A stretch of 11,000 bases of DNA from an uncultured Oscillospiraceae bacterium. Lineage in GTDB: Bacteria > Bacillota > Clostridia > Oscillospirales > Acutalibacteraceae. Position numbers and translations under genes: made by a program. Positions 1-6,374 of the stretch are shown here, in pieces; the stretch's first letter is position 1, and every line of letters starts with the position of its first letter. The stretch covers positions 1 through 11,000 of the forward strand of contig URDW01000067.1 in assembly GCA_900546735.1 (NCBI GenBank). Direction: 5' to 3'. A model generated the notes under the pieces. That model was not told where the DNA came from and searched no databases. It saw only the letters and a list, made by a program, of their open reading frames with translations.

Positions 1-325
1 GGTATTCGGCCGCCGTGTCCAGAAACAGAATGTTTTTCAGCCCCTGCTTTTTGGCGGCTTCACAGCCGATGACGATAACGTTCGGTGTTTTTTCCACGCA
101 GACGATGTTGCAGTTCGGGTGTTCGGCGGCAAATGTGCAGCCAAAGCCGCCCTTGCCGCAGCCAACTTCCAAATAGACGGGATTGTCGTTTTGAAAATAG
201 GCGGCCAGATCTATGTGCTTTTCTTCCTGCACACGAAAGTCCCATTCGTCCCGTCCGGGTTTGATCAGGCAGCTGGAAACGGCCTGCAGGCGTGTGTCTA
301 AATTCTTTTTGTGCCGCATTCTCAT
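1..325 (-). CDS. trmB: tRNA (guanine-N7-)-methyltransferase TrmB, N-terminal part
   Basis: TrmB is a cytoplasmic enzyme that methylates N7 of G46 in the variable loop of tRNA using S-adenosylmethionine. The reading frame starts at ATG 325 with MRMRHKKNL, the typical opening of clostridial TrmB. It continues to the Rossmann motif I, LEVGCGKGGF, at about residues 58-67, which binds SAM, followed by the acidic strand IVCVEK. About 108 codons are visible; the family is normally about 210-230 residues, so the catalytic C-terminal half lies beyond position 1. An ACGGAGAA ribosome binding site lies about 8 bases upstream, which supports this start; an in-frame ATG at 319 is a less likely alternative. 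The gene lies 47 bases downstream of the isomerase-like gene on the same strand and is probably cotranscribed with it. The family call is firm; only the truncation limits it. Confidence 0.9.
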   Translation of the reverse strand, partial: MRMRHKKNLDTRLQAVSSCLIKPGRDEWDFRVQEEKHIDLAAYFQNDNPVYLEVGCGKGGFGCTFAAEHPNCNIVCVEKTPNVIVIGCEAAKKQGLKNILFLDTAAEY

Positions 326-372
326 GGCGTTTTCTCCGTTCTCTTATTTTATGTCATTAAAAAGCGGGTGTG

Positions 373-1155
373 TCAGCTGTTTTGCGTACGCAGCCATGCC
401 ACCGATTTTTGCAGGGCTTCGGGCGTTTTGACCTCCACCACTGCGCGGGCGTTACACTGCCCGGCCAGTGTAAAATAGGCGGGCAGGTCGATCTCGCCGT
501 CGCCGAGCGCCAGATGGTCGCGCTGTCCGGCCGCGTCGTGCATGTGAAAGTGGCCGAGCCGCGCTTTCCTGGCCAGAATGGCCGGCTCGTCGGCGCTGCC
601 GATGGCGTGGTTGTGGCCAATGTCAAAAGTCAGTCCGAAGGCCGGGCTCTGCAGCAAAAGGTCAAGCGCTTCCATCTGAAAATCTGTGTAGCCGCTGCTG
701 TTTTCGATCGAGATGCACACGCCGCTTTTCTGGGCGGCCGGCGTGCATGCGTCGCGAAACGCTTCCATAGCCTGCAGGTAGGGCTGTTTGTACTTTTGAA
801 ACAAAAAAACCTTTTCCGCCGGTAGGGTAAAGTAAACGCCGCGGGCAAGGTGCATGTTTAAAACCGGCGCGCCGATGGCTTCGGCCAGCTGTATCGCCTC
901 CAGCGCCGTGCGCCGCCACGCCTCGGCTACATAAGGGTTAAAGTCGCCGGGGTTCAGGTTTTCATCCAGGTGGATCGTGTAGTAAATACCGTATCGCTGC
1001 GCCAGTGCGCGCAGCTGCGCGGCATCTGTTCGGCCGGGCTGGTACTGCGGCAGGTTCATGTTGAGTTCCACAAACTGCAGTTTTAGATCGTGACACAAAG
1101 CGGCGCATTCCTCGGTCGTTTTGCAGCCGATCAGCGTTGGCATGCCCAGATCCAT
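373..1155 (-). CDS. Sugar phosphate isomerase/epimerase family protein (AP endonuclease 2-like TIM barrel)
   Basis: This 260-residue protein belongs to the xylose isomerase-like TIM barrel family, which includes inosose dehydratases, tagatose epimerases and endonuclease IV. The usual metal ligands can be seen at strand ends: H62 in TIHLDEN, H102 in NMHLARG, E151 in SIENSSG, D178 and H181 in FDIGHNH, H203/H205 and D207 in GHFHMHD, D219 in LGDGEID, and E241 in VVEVK. All expected ligands are present, so it is probably an active divalent-metal enzyme that acts on a small sugar or sugar phosphate in the cytoplasm. The substrate cannot be read from the sequence; IolE/IolH-type activity is possible but not supported by its neighbour trmB. 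The ATG at 1155 is preceded by AAGGAGG at good spacing, and it is the first gene of a probable two-gene unit with trmB. An endonuclease IV role is less likely because of its short length and divergent sequence. Confidence 0.8.
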   Translation of the reverse strand: MDLGMPTLIGCKTTEECAALCHDLKLQFVELNMNLPQYQPGRTDAAQLRALAQRYGIYYTIHLDENLNPGDFNPYVAEAWRRTALEAIQLAEAIGAPVLNMHLARGVYFTLPAEKVFLFQKYKQPYLQAMEAFRDACTPAAQKSGVCISIENSSGYTDFQMEALDLLLQSPAFGLTFDIGHNHAIGSADEPAILARKARLGHFHMHDAAGQRDHLALGDGEIDLPAYFTLAGQCNARAVVEVKTPEALQKSVAWLRTQNS

Positions 1156-1184
1156 CGTGCCCCTCCTTTGCAGGCGTTTTTATT

Positions 1185-1214
1185 ACTTTATCATAAACCG
1201 AAGTCCTATTTCAA
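1185..1214 (-). promoter_or_regulatory. Likely promoter of the isomerase-trmB unit
   Basis: On the minus strand a TTGAAA (-35, plus coordinates 1209-1214) is followed after 18 bases by TAAAGT (-10, 1185-1190). It lies about 30 bases upstream of the isomerase start and just outside the terminator of the preceding operon, where a new promoter is needed. The match is moderate. Confidence 0.5.
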
Positions 1215-1227
1215 GTGCTGTGGCAGT

Positions 1228-1263
1228 AAAAAAGGGACCGCCGCTGCCCGGCGGTCCCTTTTT
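1228..1263 (-). terminator. Intrinsic terminator of the SOS polymerase unit, potentially bidirectional
   Basis: A perfect 10-bp GC-rich stem (GGGACCGCCG, 1234-1243, with 1249-1258) and a 5-base loop are flanked by six A on the left and five T on the right. Read on the minus strand it lies just after the 76-residue gene and gives a U tract. It would also work on the plus strand, although no plus-strand gene ends here. Confidence 0.92.
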
Positions 1264-1277
1264 GCCTGGATACTGCT

Positions 1278-1508
1278 TCAGCAGACGGCTTCTACAAACC
1301 ATACGCCGTCGTCGTTGAACAGGTAGCTTTCCCGCCCGTCGATCAGGCAGGTGTAGCGGATGCCGGTGCCGCCGCTTCTCAGGCTGGCAGCGCGGCGCAC
1401 ATCGGTAATGTGGTAAACATCAAAGGTCTGGCCGTCCAGCCGGATCTTTTTCGGCGTAATGCGGCCGTCCTTGTCAAATACGGCGCTGACTTCTACAGTG
1501 ATCTTCAT
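1278..1508 (-). CDS. Small uncharacterised protein translationally coupled to a Y-family polymerase
   Basis: This 76-residue protein is not one I can name with certainty. It is predicted soluble, with alternating polar and hydrophobic stretches that suggest a small beta-rich fold: MKITVEVSAVF, then RLDGQTFDVYHITDVRR, GIRYTCLIDGRESYLF and VWFVEAVC. It has no signal peptide or membrane segment. Its ATG overlaps the TGA stop of the polymerase gene as ATGA, and an AAGGAG site lies inside the polymerase coding end, so the two proteins are likely made in a fixed ratio and induced together by DNA damage. In layout it resembles the DUF6504-type small proteins found beside DinB/ImuB genes in actinobacteria, but I cannot show homology. 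A role as an accessory or regulator of translesion synthesis is inferred only from this context. The gene ends shortly before the terminator at 1228-1263. Confidence 0.82.
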   Translation of the reverse strand: MKITVEVSAVFDKDGRITPKKIRLDGQTFDVYHITDVRRAASLRSGGTGIRYTCLIDGRESYLFNDDGVWFVEAVC

Positions 1509-2749
1509 TCGCTTAAACTCCTTTTGTCAAAGTTGCAGGGCACGTCGGTTGCCTGCAGCGCGCCCAGGCGCTTGTCAAACAGGGTGGCTGCGCGCCGCAC
1601 ACACTGGCTGCCAAAGCGCTTTTTCAGTTCGTCCACCGTTGTCTCCAGTTTTTCGGTGCGTTCGCTTTTCAAAACTTCACCGACCAGGTCATACTGTAAA
1701 ACGGCGTTTTTCTCTAAATCGGTCACACTGACGCCCAGACTGCGCACCGGCGTGCCGTCAAAGCATTTTCCGATCAGGGCAAAGGCGCATTCGATCACGT
1801 CACGGCTCAGGCAGGTGGGGTGTTTTGTTTTCATCTGGCTGCTGCAGGTGTGCAGCTCCTTGTCGCGCACACTGATGCTGACGGTCGAGCAGGTCAGCTT
1901 TTGTGCACGCAGCCTTGTGCAGACAGATTCACAAAGCTGTGTCAGCACGATTTTCAGGTCGGTCACCGTGACCAGGTCGCGCGGGGTCGTGGTGCTGTTG
2001 CTGATGGATTTCGGCGGCGGCAGGTCGTTTTTATGGCGTACAGGCGTGTCGTCCAGTCCGTTGGCGAAGCGGTAAAGCATCAGCCCGTTTTTACCGAGCA
2101 GGCGGCGCAAAAAGGCAGGGTCGCTCCCGGCCAGGTCGCCGATCTTAAAAATGCCGTAGGCATTCAGCTTGGCTTCGGTCGCGCTGCCTATAAACAACAG
2201 CGCGCGTACCGGCAGCGGCCAGACGATGTTTTTATAATTTTCTTGGGAAATTTCGGTCAGTGCGTCTGGTTTTTTGTAATCGGAGCCAAGCTTCGCAAAT
2301 ACTTTGTTGAAGCTTGCGCCGACGCTGACGGTGATGCCCAGTTCTTCTTTGACCAGTTCTTTGATCTCAAAACCGATATCACGCAGGCTGCTTTTTTCCA
2401 TCGGGTCAAATTCCAGCCAGCACTCATCTAAACTGAACGGTTCCACAAAATCCGTGTAGCGGCGGTAGATCTCGCGCGTGCGTTTGGAGAATTTCGTGTA
2501 AAGCGCAAAGTTTGGCGGCACCACAACGAGCCCGCGGCATTTTTCACGCGCCTGCCAAAGCGGCTCGCCCGTCTGTACGCCGTATTTGGCCGCGATTTCA
2601 TTTTTGGTCAGCACGATGCCGTGACGGTTTTCCTCACTGCCGCCGACGGCAACCGGTTTGTCGCGCAGTTCCGGGTGGTAAAGGCATTCGACCGATGCGT
2701 AGAACTTGTTGCAGTCAATGTGCAGTATTTTTCTGTTCGGCAGTTCCAT
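1505..2749 (-). CDS. dinB: Y-family translesion DNA polymerase (DinB/UmuC type)
   Basis: This 414-residue protein is an error-prone polymerase that copies past damaged bases. The palm begins with ILHIDCNKFYASVE; D12 is a catalytic metal ligand and Y17 is the expected steric gate against ribonucleotides. The second catalytic pair, D108-E109, is in FSLDECWLE. The finger region reads GIVLTKNEIAAKYGV. A helix-hairpin-helix-like part follows (IGDLAGSDPAFLRRLLG), then the little-finger domain, with LQYDLV near the C terminus as a possible sliding-clamp contact. The DxN at residues 12-14, rather than the DxD of E. coli Pol IV, makes it look closer to the UmuC/UvrX-like polymerases of Firmicutes. An upstream in-frame extension to 2911 runs through the promoter and LexA box, so ATG 2749, with GAGGTGA four bases away, is the start. 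It is first in an operon with the 76-residue gene, and control by LexA is strongly indicated. Confidence 0.93.
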   Translation of the reverse strand: MELPNRKILHIDCNKFYASVECLYHPELRDKPVAVGGSEENRHGIVLTKNEIAAKYGVQTGEPLWQAREKCRGLVVVPPNFALYTKFSKRTREIYRRYTDFVEPFSLDECWLEFDPMEKSSLRDIGFEIKELVKEELGITVSVGASFNKVFAKLGSDYKKPDALTEISQENYKNIVWPLPVRALLFIGSATEAKLNAYGIFKIGDLAGSDPAFLRRLLGKNGLMLYRFANGLDDTPVRHKNDLPPPKSISNSTTTPRDLVTVTDLKIVLTQLCESVCTRLRAQKLTCSTVSISVRDKELHTCSSQMKTKHPTCLSRDVIECAFALIGKCFDGTPVRSLGVSVTDLEKNAVLQYDLVGEVLKSERTEKLETTVDELKKRFGSQCVRRAATLFDKRLGALQATDVPCNFDKRSLSE

Positions 2750-2753
2750 GTGC

Positions 2754-2760
2754 TCACCTC
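2754..2760 (-). promoter_or_regulatory. Ribosome binding site that fixes the polymerase start
   Basis: The minus-strand GAGGTGA lies four bases before ATG 2749 and abuts the LexA box. It selects this start over upstream in-frame codons. Confidence 0.75.
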
Positions 2761-2773
2761 GAACAAATGTTCT
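2760..2773 (-). promoter_or_regulatory. LexA operator (Gram-positive SOS box)
   Basis: The plus-strand sequence CGAACAAATGTTCT fits the Bacillus/Clostridium SOS box CGAACRNRYGTTYC at 13 of 14 positions and contains the palindromic ends GAAC and GTTC. It covers the predicted transcription start of the polymerase promoter and ends at its ribosome binding site, an ideal place for LexA repression. Induction by DNA damage is inferred from this. Confidence 0.92.
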
Positions 2774-2779
2774 ATGAAT

Positions 2780-2808
2780 AGTATAAAACCGGACCGCGCA
2801 AAAGTCAA
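2780..2808 (-). promoter_or_regulatory. Sigma-A promoter of the polymerase operon
   Basis: On the minus strand TTGACT (plus 2803-2808) and TATACT (2780-2785) are separated by exactly 17 bases. The predicted start point is near 2773, at the edge of the LexA box. Both hexamers differ from consensus at one base only. Confidence 0.9.
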
Positions 2809-2940
2809 CAGGAAATATGTGACATCTTTTCATAAAGCAAAACGATTGCGGCAGAATAGAATAAAAAAGGACGTTTAAAATTTTACTTTTCCGGCAACAA
2901 TAAAAATGCAAGAAATTCCTGTTTGTTGAGGGTGATTCAA

Positions 2941-3279
2941 ATGATTAAACGAGGCGAGATCTACTATGCGGATTTAAGTCCCGTGGTAGGCTCAGAGCAG
3001 GGCGGTATCCGGCCGGTTCTGATCGTGCAAAATGATGTGGGCAACAAATTTTCCCCAACGGTGATCGCCGCGGCGATCACTAGCCAGACCGACAAAAACA
3101 ATCTGCCTACGCATATTCAGATCAATGCGCACGATTGCGGTTTGGCAAAGGACAGTGTAGTGCTTCTCGAACAGGTCAGAACGATTGATAAAAAAAGGCT
3201 GAAGGAAAAAATGGGCGCGCTCGACACCGGCGACATGGGCAAGGTGAACCACGCGCTTTCCGTCAGCTTTGGCTTATGA
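2941..3279 (+). CDS. ndoA: MazF/NdoA (PemK-like) mRNA endoribonuclease toxin
   Basis: This 112-residue protein closely follows Bacillus subtilis NdoA/EndoA, a ribosome-independent RNase that cuts mRNA at short specific sites. The opening [20 protein letters not shown] and the segments [43 protein letters not shown] and ALSVSFGL match the family throughout. The catalytic arginine (R24) and threonine (T47) are kept, so the enzyme is probably active. Start ATG 2941 is chosen because GAGGGTGA lies about six bases before it; a TTG start at 2923 would bury that site. No MazE-type antitoxin gene precedes it: the upstream space holds the divergent polymerase promoter, and the next gene downstream is unrelated and lies past two terminators. 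The antitoxin is either elsewhere or absent, and no convincing promoter of its own could be assigned. Confidence 0.95.
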   Translation: MIKRGEIYYADLSPVVGSEQGGIRPVLIVQNDVGNKFSPTVIAAAITSQTDKNNLPTHIQINAHDCGLAKDSVVLLEQVRTIDKKRLKEKMGALDTGDMGKVNHALSVSFGL

Positions 3280-3299
3280 TACCGCAATTTTATTTTTGG

Positions 3300-3331
3300 G
3301 GCCGTCTGCTTTTCAAGCGGGCGGTCTTTTT
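3300..3331 (+). terminator. Intrinsic terminator after ndoA, first of two
   Basis: A 12-bp stem including three G-U pairs (3300-3311 with 3315-3326) and a three-base loop is followed by five T. It lies 20 bases past the ndoA stop codon. Confidence 0.87.
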
Positions 3332-3332
3332 C

Positions 3333-3358
3333 AGGCGGCTGACTTTTGCCGCTTTTTT
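3333..3358 (+). terminator. Second tandem terminator after ndoA
   Basis: GCGGC at 3335-3339 pairs with GCCGC at 3348-3352 around an eight-base loop and runs into six T. It is weaker than the preceding hairpin and may act as a backup that isolates ndoA from the downstream operon. Confidence 0.65.
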
Positions 3359-3393
3359 GTTTTTGCGCCCTTTACATCTGAGCAAAAAACAGA

Positions 3394-3422
3394 TTGACAA
3401 ATATTTCGCTTACCGATATGAT
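3394..3422 (+). promoter_or_regulatory. Promoter of the DUF4838 operon
   Basis: A perfect TTGACA (3394-3399) and TATGAT (3417-3422) are separated by 17 bases. The start point would be near 3429, leaving a leader of about 47 bases before the ATG. No operator palindrome is evident. Confidence 0.85.
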
Positions 3423-3475
3423 AAAGGTATAAATATTTATCTACCTACACGTTTTGCTGTGTAATGGAGGTTATT

Positions 3476-5443
3476 ATGAAACAGAAAATGCTTGCCCTTT
3501 TCCTGGGACTCGTTTTGGTGCTGACCGGTGTGCCCGTGTCTGCACTGGCTGCGCAAAGTGGGCAGATGTCTTCCGAAACGCTGAAGATTTCCGATTATTT
3601 GGACTCGTACGATGAAGGCGCGCAGCGCGCTGCTTTTGCGCAGGAAAAAGCGCTTTGCCTGGCGCAAAACAGCGACAGCCGTTACAGTATCCTGGTCCCT
3701 TCGTCGTCATCGGCGCAGGTCAAGGAGTTGGCGCAGAGCTTTAGCGACTATCTGAATAAAATCATCGGTTCGTACGGTGCGTTTCCGGTCGTACAGGACA
3801 GCGGCCCGGTTTCAGAACCGTTTATTTCACTCGGTGCGACCGCCGCTGCGGCGGATATAGATATGTCTGCGCTGCGTGACGACGGCTACCTGGTGCGCTC
3901 GGTCGGTGAAAATATTTTTATCCGCACGCTCGATGACGCCAGCCTTTCCAATGGTGTTTACGGCTTTTTGGAGGATGTGCTGCAGTGCATGTTCGTGCGT
4001 GAGGATTACGACTATGTGCCGTCTTTCCCAACCATCTATCTGGATGCGCTCGATCTGGTCAGCAATCCGGATTTTGCATGGCGCAAGGTGTTTCAATACG
4101 AAGTGGCGCAAAACGGCTGGTATGAAAAGCTGAAAAATAACGGCGCCGTGGCAGACGATATTGAACAAAACGCCGGCTGGGGCACCTGGTGCCACAGTGT
4201 GTTTACGTTTGTGGACCCTGAAATTTATGCCGAGTCACACCCGGAATACTTTGTGTTTGATGAAAGCGGGGAGCCGGTGCAGCTTTGCCTGTCCAACCCG
4301 GAGGTCTACCCGATCATTGAAGCCAAAATGGCGGAACTGATGGCCGAACAGCCGGATAAAACATACTGGGATTTCAGTATTAATGACAACTGGAGTTACT
4401 GCACCTGTGCGGATTGTGCCAAAGTGCTGGAGGAGACGGGCTCCATGATGGGCACGATGCTGCCGGTCATCAATAAGCTTGCGCAGAAGTTTCCGGACAA
4501 GATCATTTCCACTTTGGCCTACGCTTCCAACGAAACGCCCCCCAAAGGCATGACCTGCGAAGAAAATGTCAATATCGTGTTAGCGCCCATCGAGTCCGGC
4601 CAGCTTTACAGTTACCGCTTCGGCGGCAGCGAAAAGGCTGCGCGCACAAAAGAGCGCATTGAGGCGTGGGGAAAAATCAGCAGCAGTCTGCTGATCTGGG
4701 ATTATGTAGTTGATTTTAAGCACCTGCTTTTGCCTTACCCGAATTTTGATGTGCAAAAGGATAATCACGAGCTTTATATAGAAAACAATGTGAAAGCCGT
4801 GTTCCACCAGGGCAGCCGTGAGAAAAACGACGAAATGGCCCGTCTGCGCGCCTATATCCTGTCGCGCCAGATGTGGGACAACAGCATAAACGTCAGCGAA
4901 GTGATCGCCAAATATCTGACAGTCACTTACGGCGCTGCCGCGCCGCAGGTGGCTGCGTATATGGACACGATGAACGCCAACTTAAAAACAGAGGCCGAGG
5001 ATCTGGACCTTTACGACACGGCGGCCATGCACAGCGGTGATTATCTCTCTGCCGCGAATAACGATACATATTTGCAGCTCATCAATACGGCACTGGAAAA
5101 TGTGCAGGATGCGCGCATCACCGGCTATCTGGAAGAGATCAAGCTGAACGTTCTTTATGGCATTATGCAGGAGGATAATCTGTATTATTTCAGAAAGAAG
5201 GATGCCTTTGCCGAATTCCAGACGCTTCTGGCGCGGCACGATATAGAGCAGCCGCACGAGGTCGGCGTGACGATGGAGGAATTCCTGTCTGCGGAATATC
5301 CGGCTGTTCTGCGCACGGTGGCGCTGAAGATCACGGCCTGTGTGGCCTCACCGGTGGCGGCCGCCGCGCTGGCAGCCGGTATTGTACTGGCTGTTAAAAA
5401 ACGCAAAAAAAGTAAAATCGTGCAAGCGCACGAAGAAATTTAG
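3476..5443 (+). CDS. Secreted, membrane-anchored DUF4838 protein (probable glycoside hydrolase-like)
   Basis: This 655-residue protein starts with a clear signal peptide (MKQKMLALFLGLVLVL, then a probable cleavage after SALA or SALAA). ATG 3476 is preferred because the in-frame ATG at 3464 contains the GGAGG ribosome binding site. The N-terminal part, with FISLGATAAA, GYLVRSVGENIFIRT and SNGVYGFLEDVLQCMFVRED, resembles the N-terminal domain found in front of alpha-glucuronidase-type hydrolases. Next comes the DUF4838 core, with WGTWCHSVFTFVDPEIYAES, FSINDNWSYCTC and the cysteine motif CTCADC, which is typical of the family. Near the C terminus a hydrophobic segment, about residues 619-640, is followed by KKRKK, predicting a type I membrane protein with the enzyme part outside. 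No LPXTG sorting signal is present. The family is associated with carbohydrate loci, but the substrate is unknown. The next gene, 20 bases downstream, is a YhcH-type protein, which supports a glycan role. Confidence 0.88.
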   Translation: MKQKMLALFLGLVLVLTGVPVSALAAQSGQMSSETLKISDYLDSYDEGAQRAAFAQEKALCLAQNSDSRYSILVPSSSSAQVKELAQSFSDYLNKIIGSYGAFPVVQDSGPVSEPFISLGATAAAADIDMSALRDDGYLVRSVGENIFIRTLDDASLSNGVYGFLEDVLQCMFVREDYDYVPSFPTIYLDALDLVSNPDFAWRKVFQYEVAQNGWYEKLKNNGAVADDIEQNAGWGTWCHSVFTFVDPEIYAESHPEYFVFDESGEPVQLCLSNPEVYPIIEAKMAELMAEQPDKTYWDFSINDNWSYCTCADCAKVLEETGSMMGTMLPVINKLAQKFPDKIISTLAYASNETPPKGMTCEENVNIVLAPIESGQLYSYRFGGSEKAARTKERIEAWGKISSSLLIWDYVVDFKHLLLPYPNFDVQKDNHELYIENNVKAVFHQGSREKNDEMARLRAYILSRQMWDNSINVSEVIAKYLTVTYGAAAPQVAAYMDTMNANLKTEAEDLDLYDTAAMHSGDYLSAANNDTYLQLINTALENVQDARITGYLEEIKLNVLYGIMQEDNLYYFRKKDAFAEFQTLLARHDIEQPHEVGVTMEEFLSAEYPAVLRTVALKITACVASPVAAAALAAGIVLAVKKRKKSKIVQAHEEI

Positions 5444-5463
5444 GCCCACCAGGAGGAAGCGCA

Positions 5464-5928
5464 ATGATCTTTGATAAAATGGAAAACATTTCGGCGCATT
5501 TTGACGAGGTGCCGCTTTTAAAGCAGGTGGCCGCGTTTATGAAAGAATTTGAAGCAAAAGACCTGCCGGACGGTCAGTATACGATTGACGGTGCGCGTGC
5601 TTTTGCCAATATCCAGTCTTACCGCACGGCGCCGCAGACAGCGGAAAACCATTTTGAGGCGCACAAAAAGTATATGGATGTGCAGTACATCGTGCGCGGC
5701 GTGGAAAAGATCCGCTGGGCCAGGCTGGACCGGGTCACCATGGTGGAGGAACGGTATTCCTCCGGCGGTGACATCGCGTTTTATGACGGCGACGCGATGT
5801 TGGATTTTACTTTGACAGCCGGCACATTTTTGCTGCTTGCGCCGCAGGATGCGCATATGCCCGGTCTCAGCGCCGAAAAGGACGTAAACGTGCGCAAAAT
5901 CGTTTTTAAAATTCAGGTGAACGCTTAA
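5464..5928 (+). CDS. YhcH/YjgK/YiaL family protein (NanQ-like sugar anomerase family)
   Basis: This 154-residue cytoplasmic cupin-like protein spans the whole family length. Conserved blocks are AFANIQSYRTA, HFEAHKKYMDVQYIVRGVEKI (E65, H67 and D72 in the family's metal and sugar site), FYDGDAMLDFTL, and FLLLAPQDAHMPGL followed by VRKIVFKI at the end. In E. coli the homologue NanQ (YhcH) speeds the anomerisation of sialic acid, and relatives occur in other sugar pathways, so family membership is firm but the sugar is not known. An AGGAGG site sits eight bases before ATG 5464, and the gene follows the DUF4838 gene by 20 bases, so they are almost surely one operon. No lyase, kinase or transporter for sialic acid is present in this window. 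Confidence 0.93.
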   Translation: MIFDKMENISAHFDEVPLLKQVAAFMKEFEAKDLPDGQYTIDGARAFANIQSYRTAPQTAENHFEAHKKYMDVQYIVRGVEKIRWARLDRVTMVEERYSSGGDIAFYDGDAMLDFTLTAGTFLLLAPQDAHMPGLSAEKDVNVRKIVFKIQVNA

Positions 5929-5940
5929 ATAGGTGCTTTT

Positions 5941-5946
5941 TATAAT
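5941..5946 (+). promoter_or_regulatory. Possible internal -10 element before the ArsC-like gene
   Basis: A perfect TATAAT lies 23 bases before ATG 5970, but no good -35 element lies at the right distance (only TGAACG or GTGAAC). It may give extra transcription of the last gene; cotranscription from upstream remains likely. Confidence 0.3.
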
Positions 5947-5969
5947 GGCTCTGCCGAAAGGAGATTGTT

Positions 5970-6320
5970 ATGTTATTCGTGGAATACCCAAAATGTTCTA
6001 CCTGCCAGAAGGCCAGAAAATGGCTGGAGGAAAACGGCTTTTCGTTTGAAAGCCGCAACATCAAAACCGAAAACCCCACTTATGAGGAACTGAAAGCCTG
6101 GCACGCCAAAAGCGGTCTGCCGCTGAAAAAGTTTTTCAATACGAGCGGCATGCTTTACAAGTCTATGCAGCTGAAGGACAAGCTGCCGGAAATGGAGGAA
6201 GATGCGCAGCTGCAGCTGCTTGCCGGCGACGGCATGCTGGTCAAAAGGCCGATCGTTATAGACGGTGAAACGGTTTTGGTGGGCTTTCGTGAGAAGGAAT
6301 GGGTACAGCGCCTAAAGTAA
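5970..6320 (+). CDS. ArsC/Spx/MgsR-fold (YusI-like) thioredoxin-type protein
   Basis: This 116-residue protein belongs to the ArsC/Spx family. The N terminus reads MLFVEYPKCSTCQKARKWL, with the redox pair C9 and C12 at the start of the first helix. Later blocks, RNIKTENPTYEEL, GLPLKKFFNTSG, LLAGDGMLVKRPIVI and VGFREKEW, complete the usual thioredoxin-like layout and length. Such proteins include arsenate reductases, Spx-type regulators that bind RNA polymerase, and many of unknown role such as YusI and YffB. Nothing here points to arsenic resistance (no arsR, arsB or arsA), so arsenate reduction should not be assumed. GAAAGGAG lies seven bases before ATG 5970. The gene lies 41 bases behind the YhcH-type gene and is closed by the terminator at 6331-6360. 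Confidence 0.9.
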   Translation: MLFVEYPKCSTCQKARKWLEENGFSFESRNIKTENPTYEELKAWHAKSGLPLKKFFNTSGMLYKSMQLKDKLPEMEEDAQLQLLAGDGMLVKRPIVIDGETVLVGFREKEWVQRLK

Positions 6321-6330
6321 ATAAAACAAA

Positions 6331-6360
6331 AAAACGGAGGATTGTCAGATCCTCCGTTTT
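6331..6360. terminator. Bidirectional terminator between convergent genes
   Basis: A perfect 12-bp stem (AAAACGGAGGAT, 6331-6342, with 6349-6360) encloses a six-base loop. The A and T runs at its edges make it usable from both strands. It serves the ArsC-like gene ending at 6320 and the LCP gene ending at 6375 on the other strand. Confidence 0.92.
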
Positions 6361-6374
6361 TGCTGTCTTTGCTT

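Noticed and set aside
1410..2431. Overlapping plus-strand open frames of 221 and 203 codons opposite the polymerase
   Set aside because: The minus strand encodes a full Y-family polymerase with promoter, operator and ribosome binding site; the plus-strand frames show no family features.
2750..2911. A 54-residue N-terminal extension of the polymerase
   Set aside because: It would be translated from DNA containing the promoter and LexA box, upstream of the predicted transcript start. The polymerase family begins at MELPNRKILHID.
3276..3464. A 62-codon open frame after ndoA
   Set aside because: It overlaps two terminators and the next promoter, and has no ribosome binding site separate from the end of ndoA.
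5970..6320. Arsenate reductase as a functional call
   Set aside because: The fold fits, but no other arsenic gene is nearby, and the family includes Spx-type regulators and proteins of unknown role.
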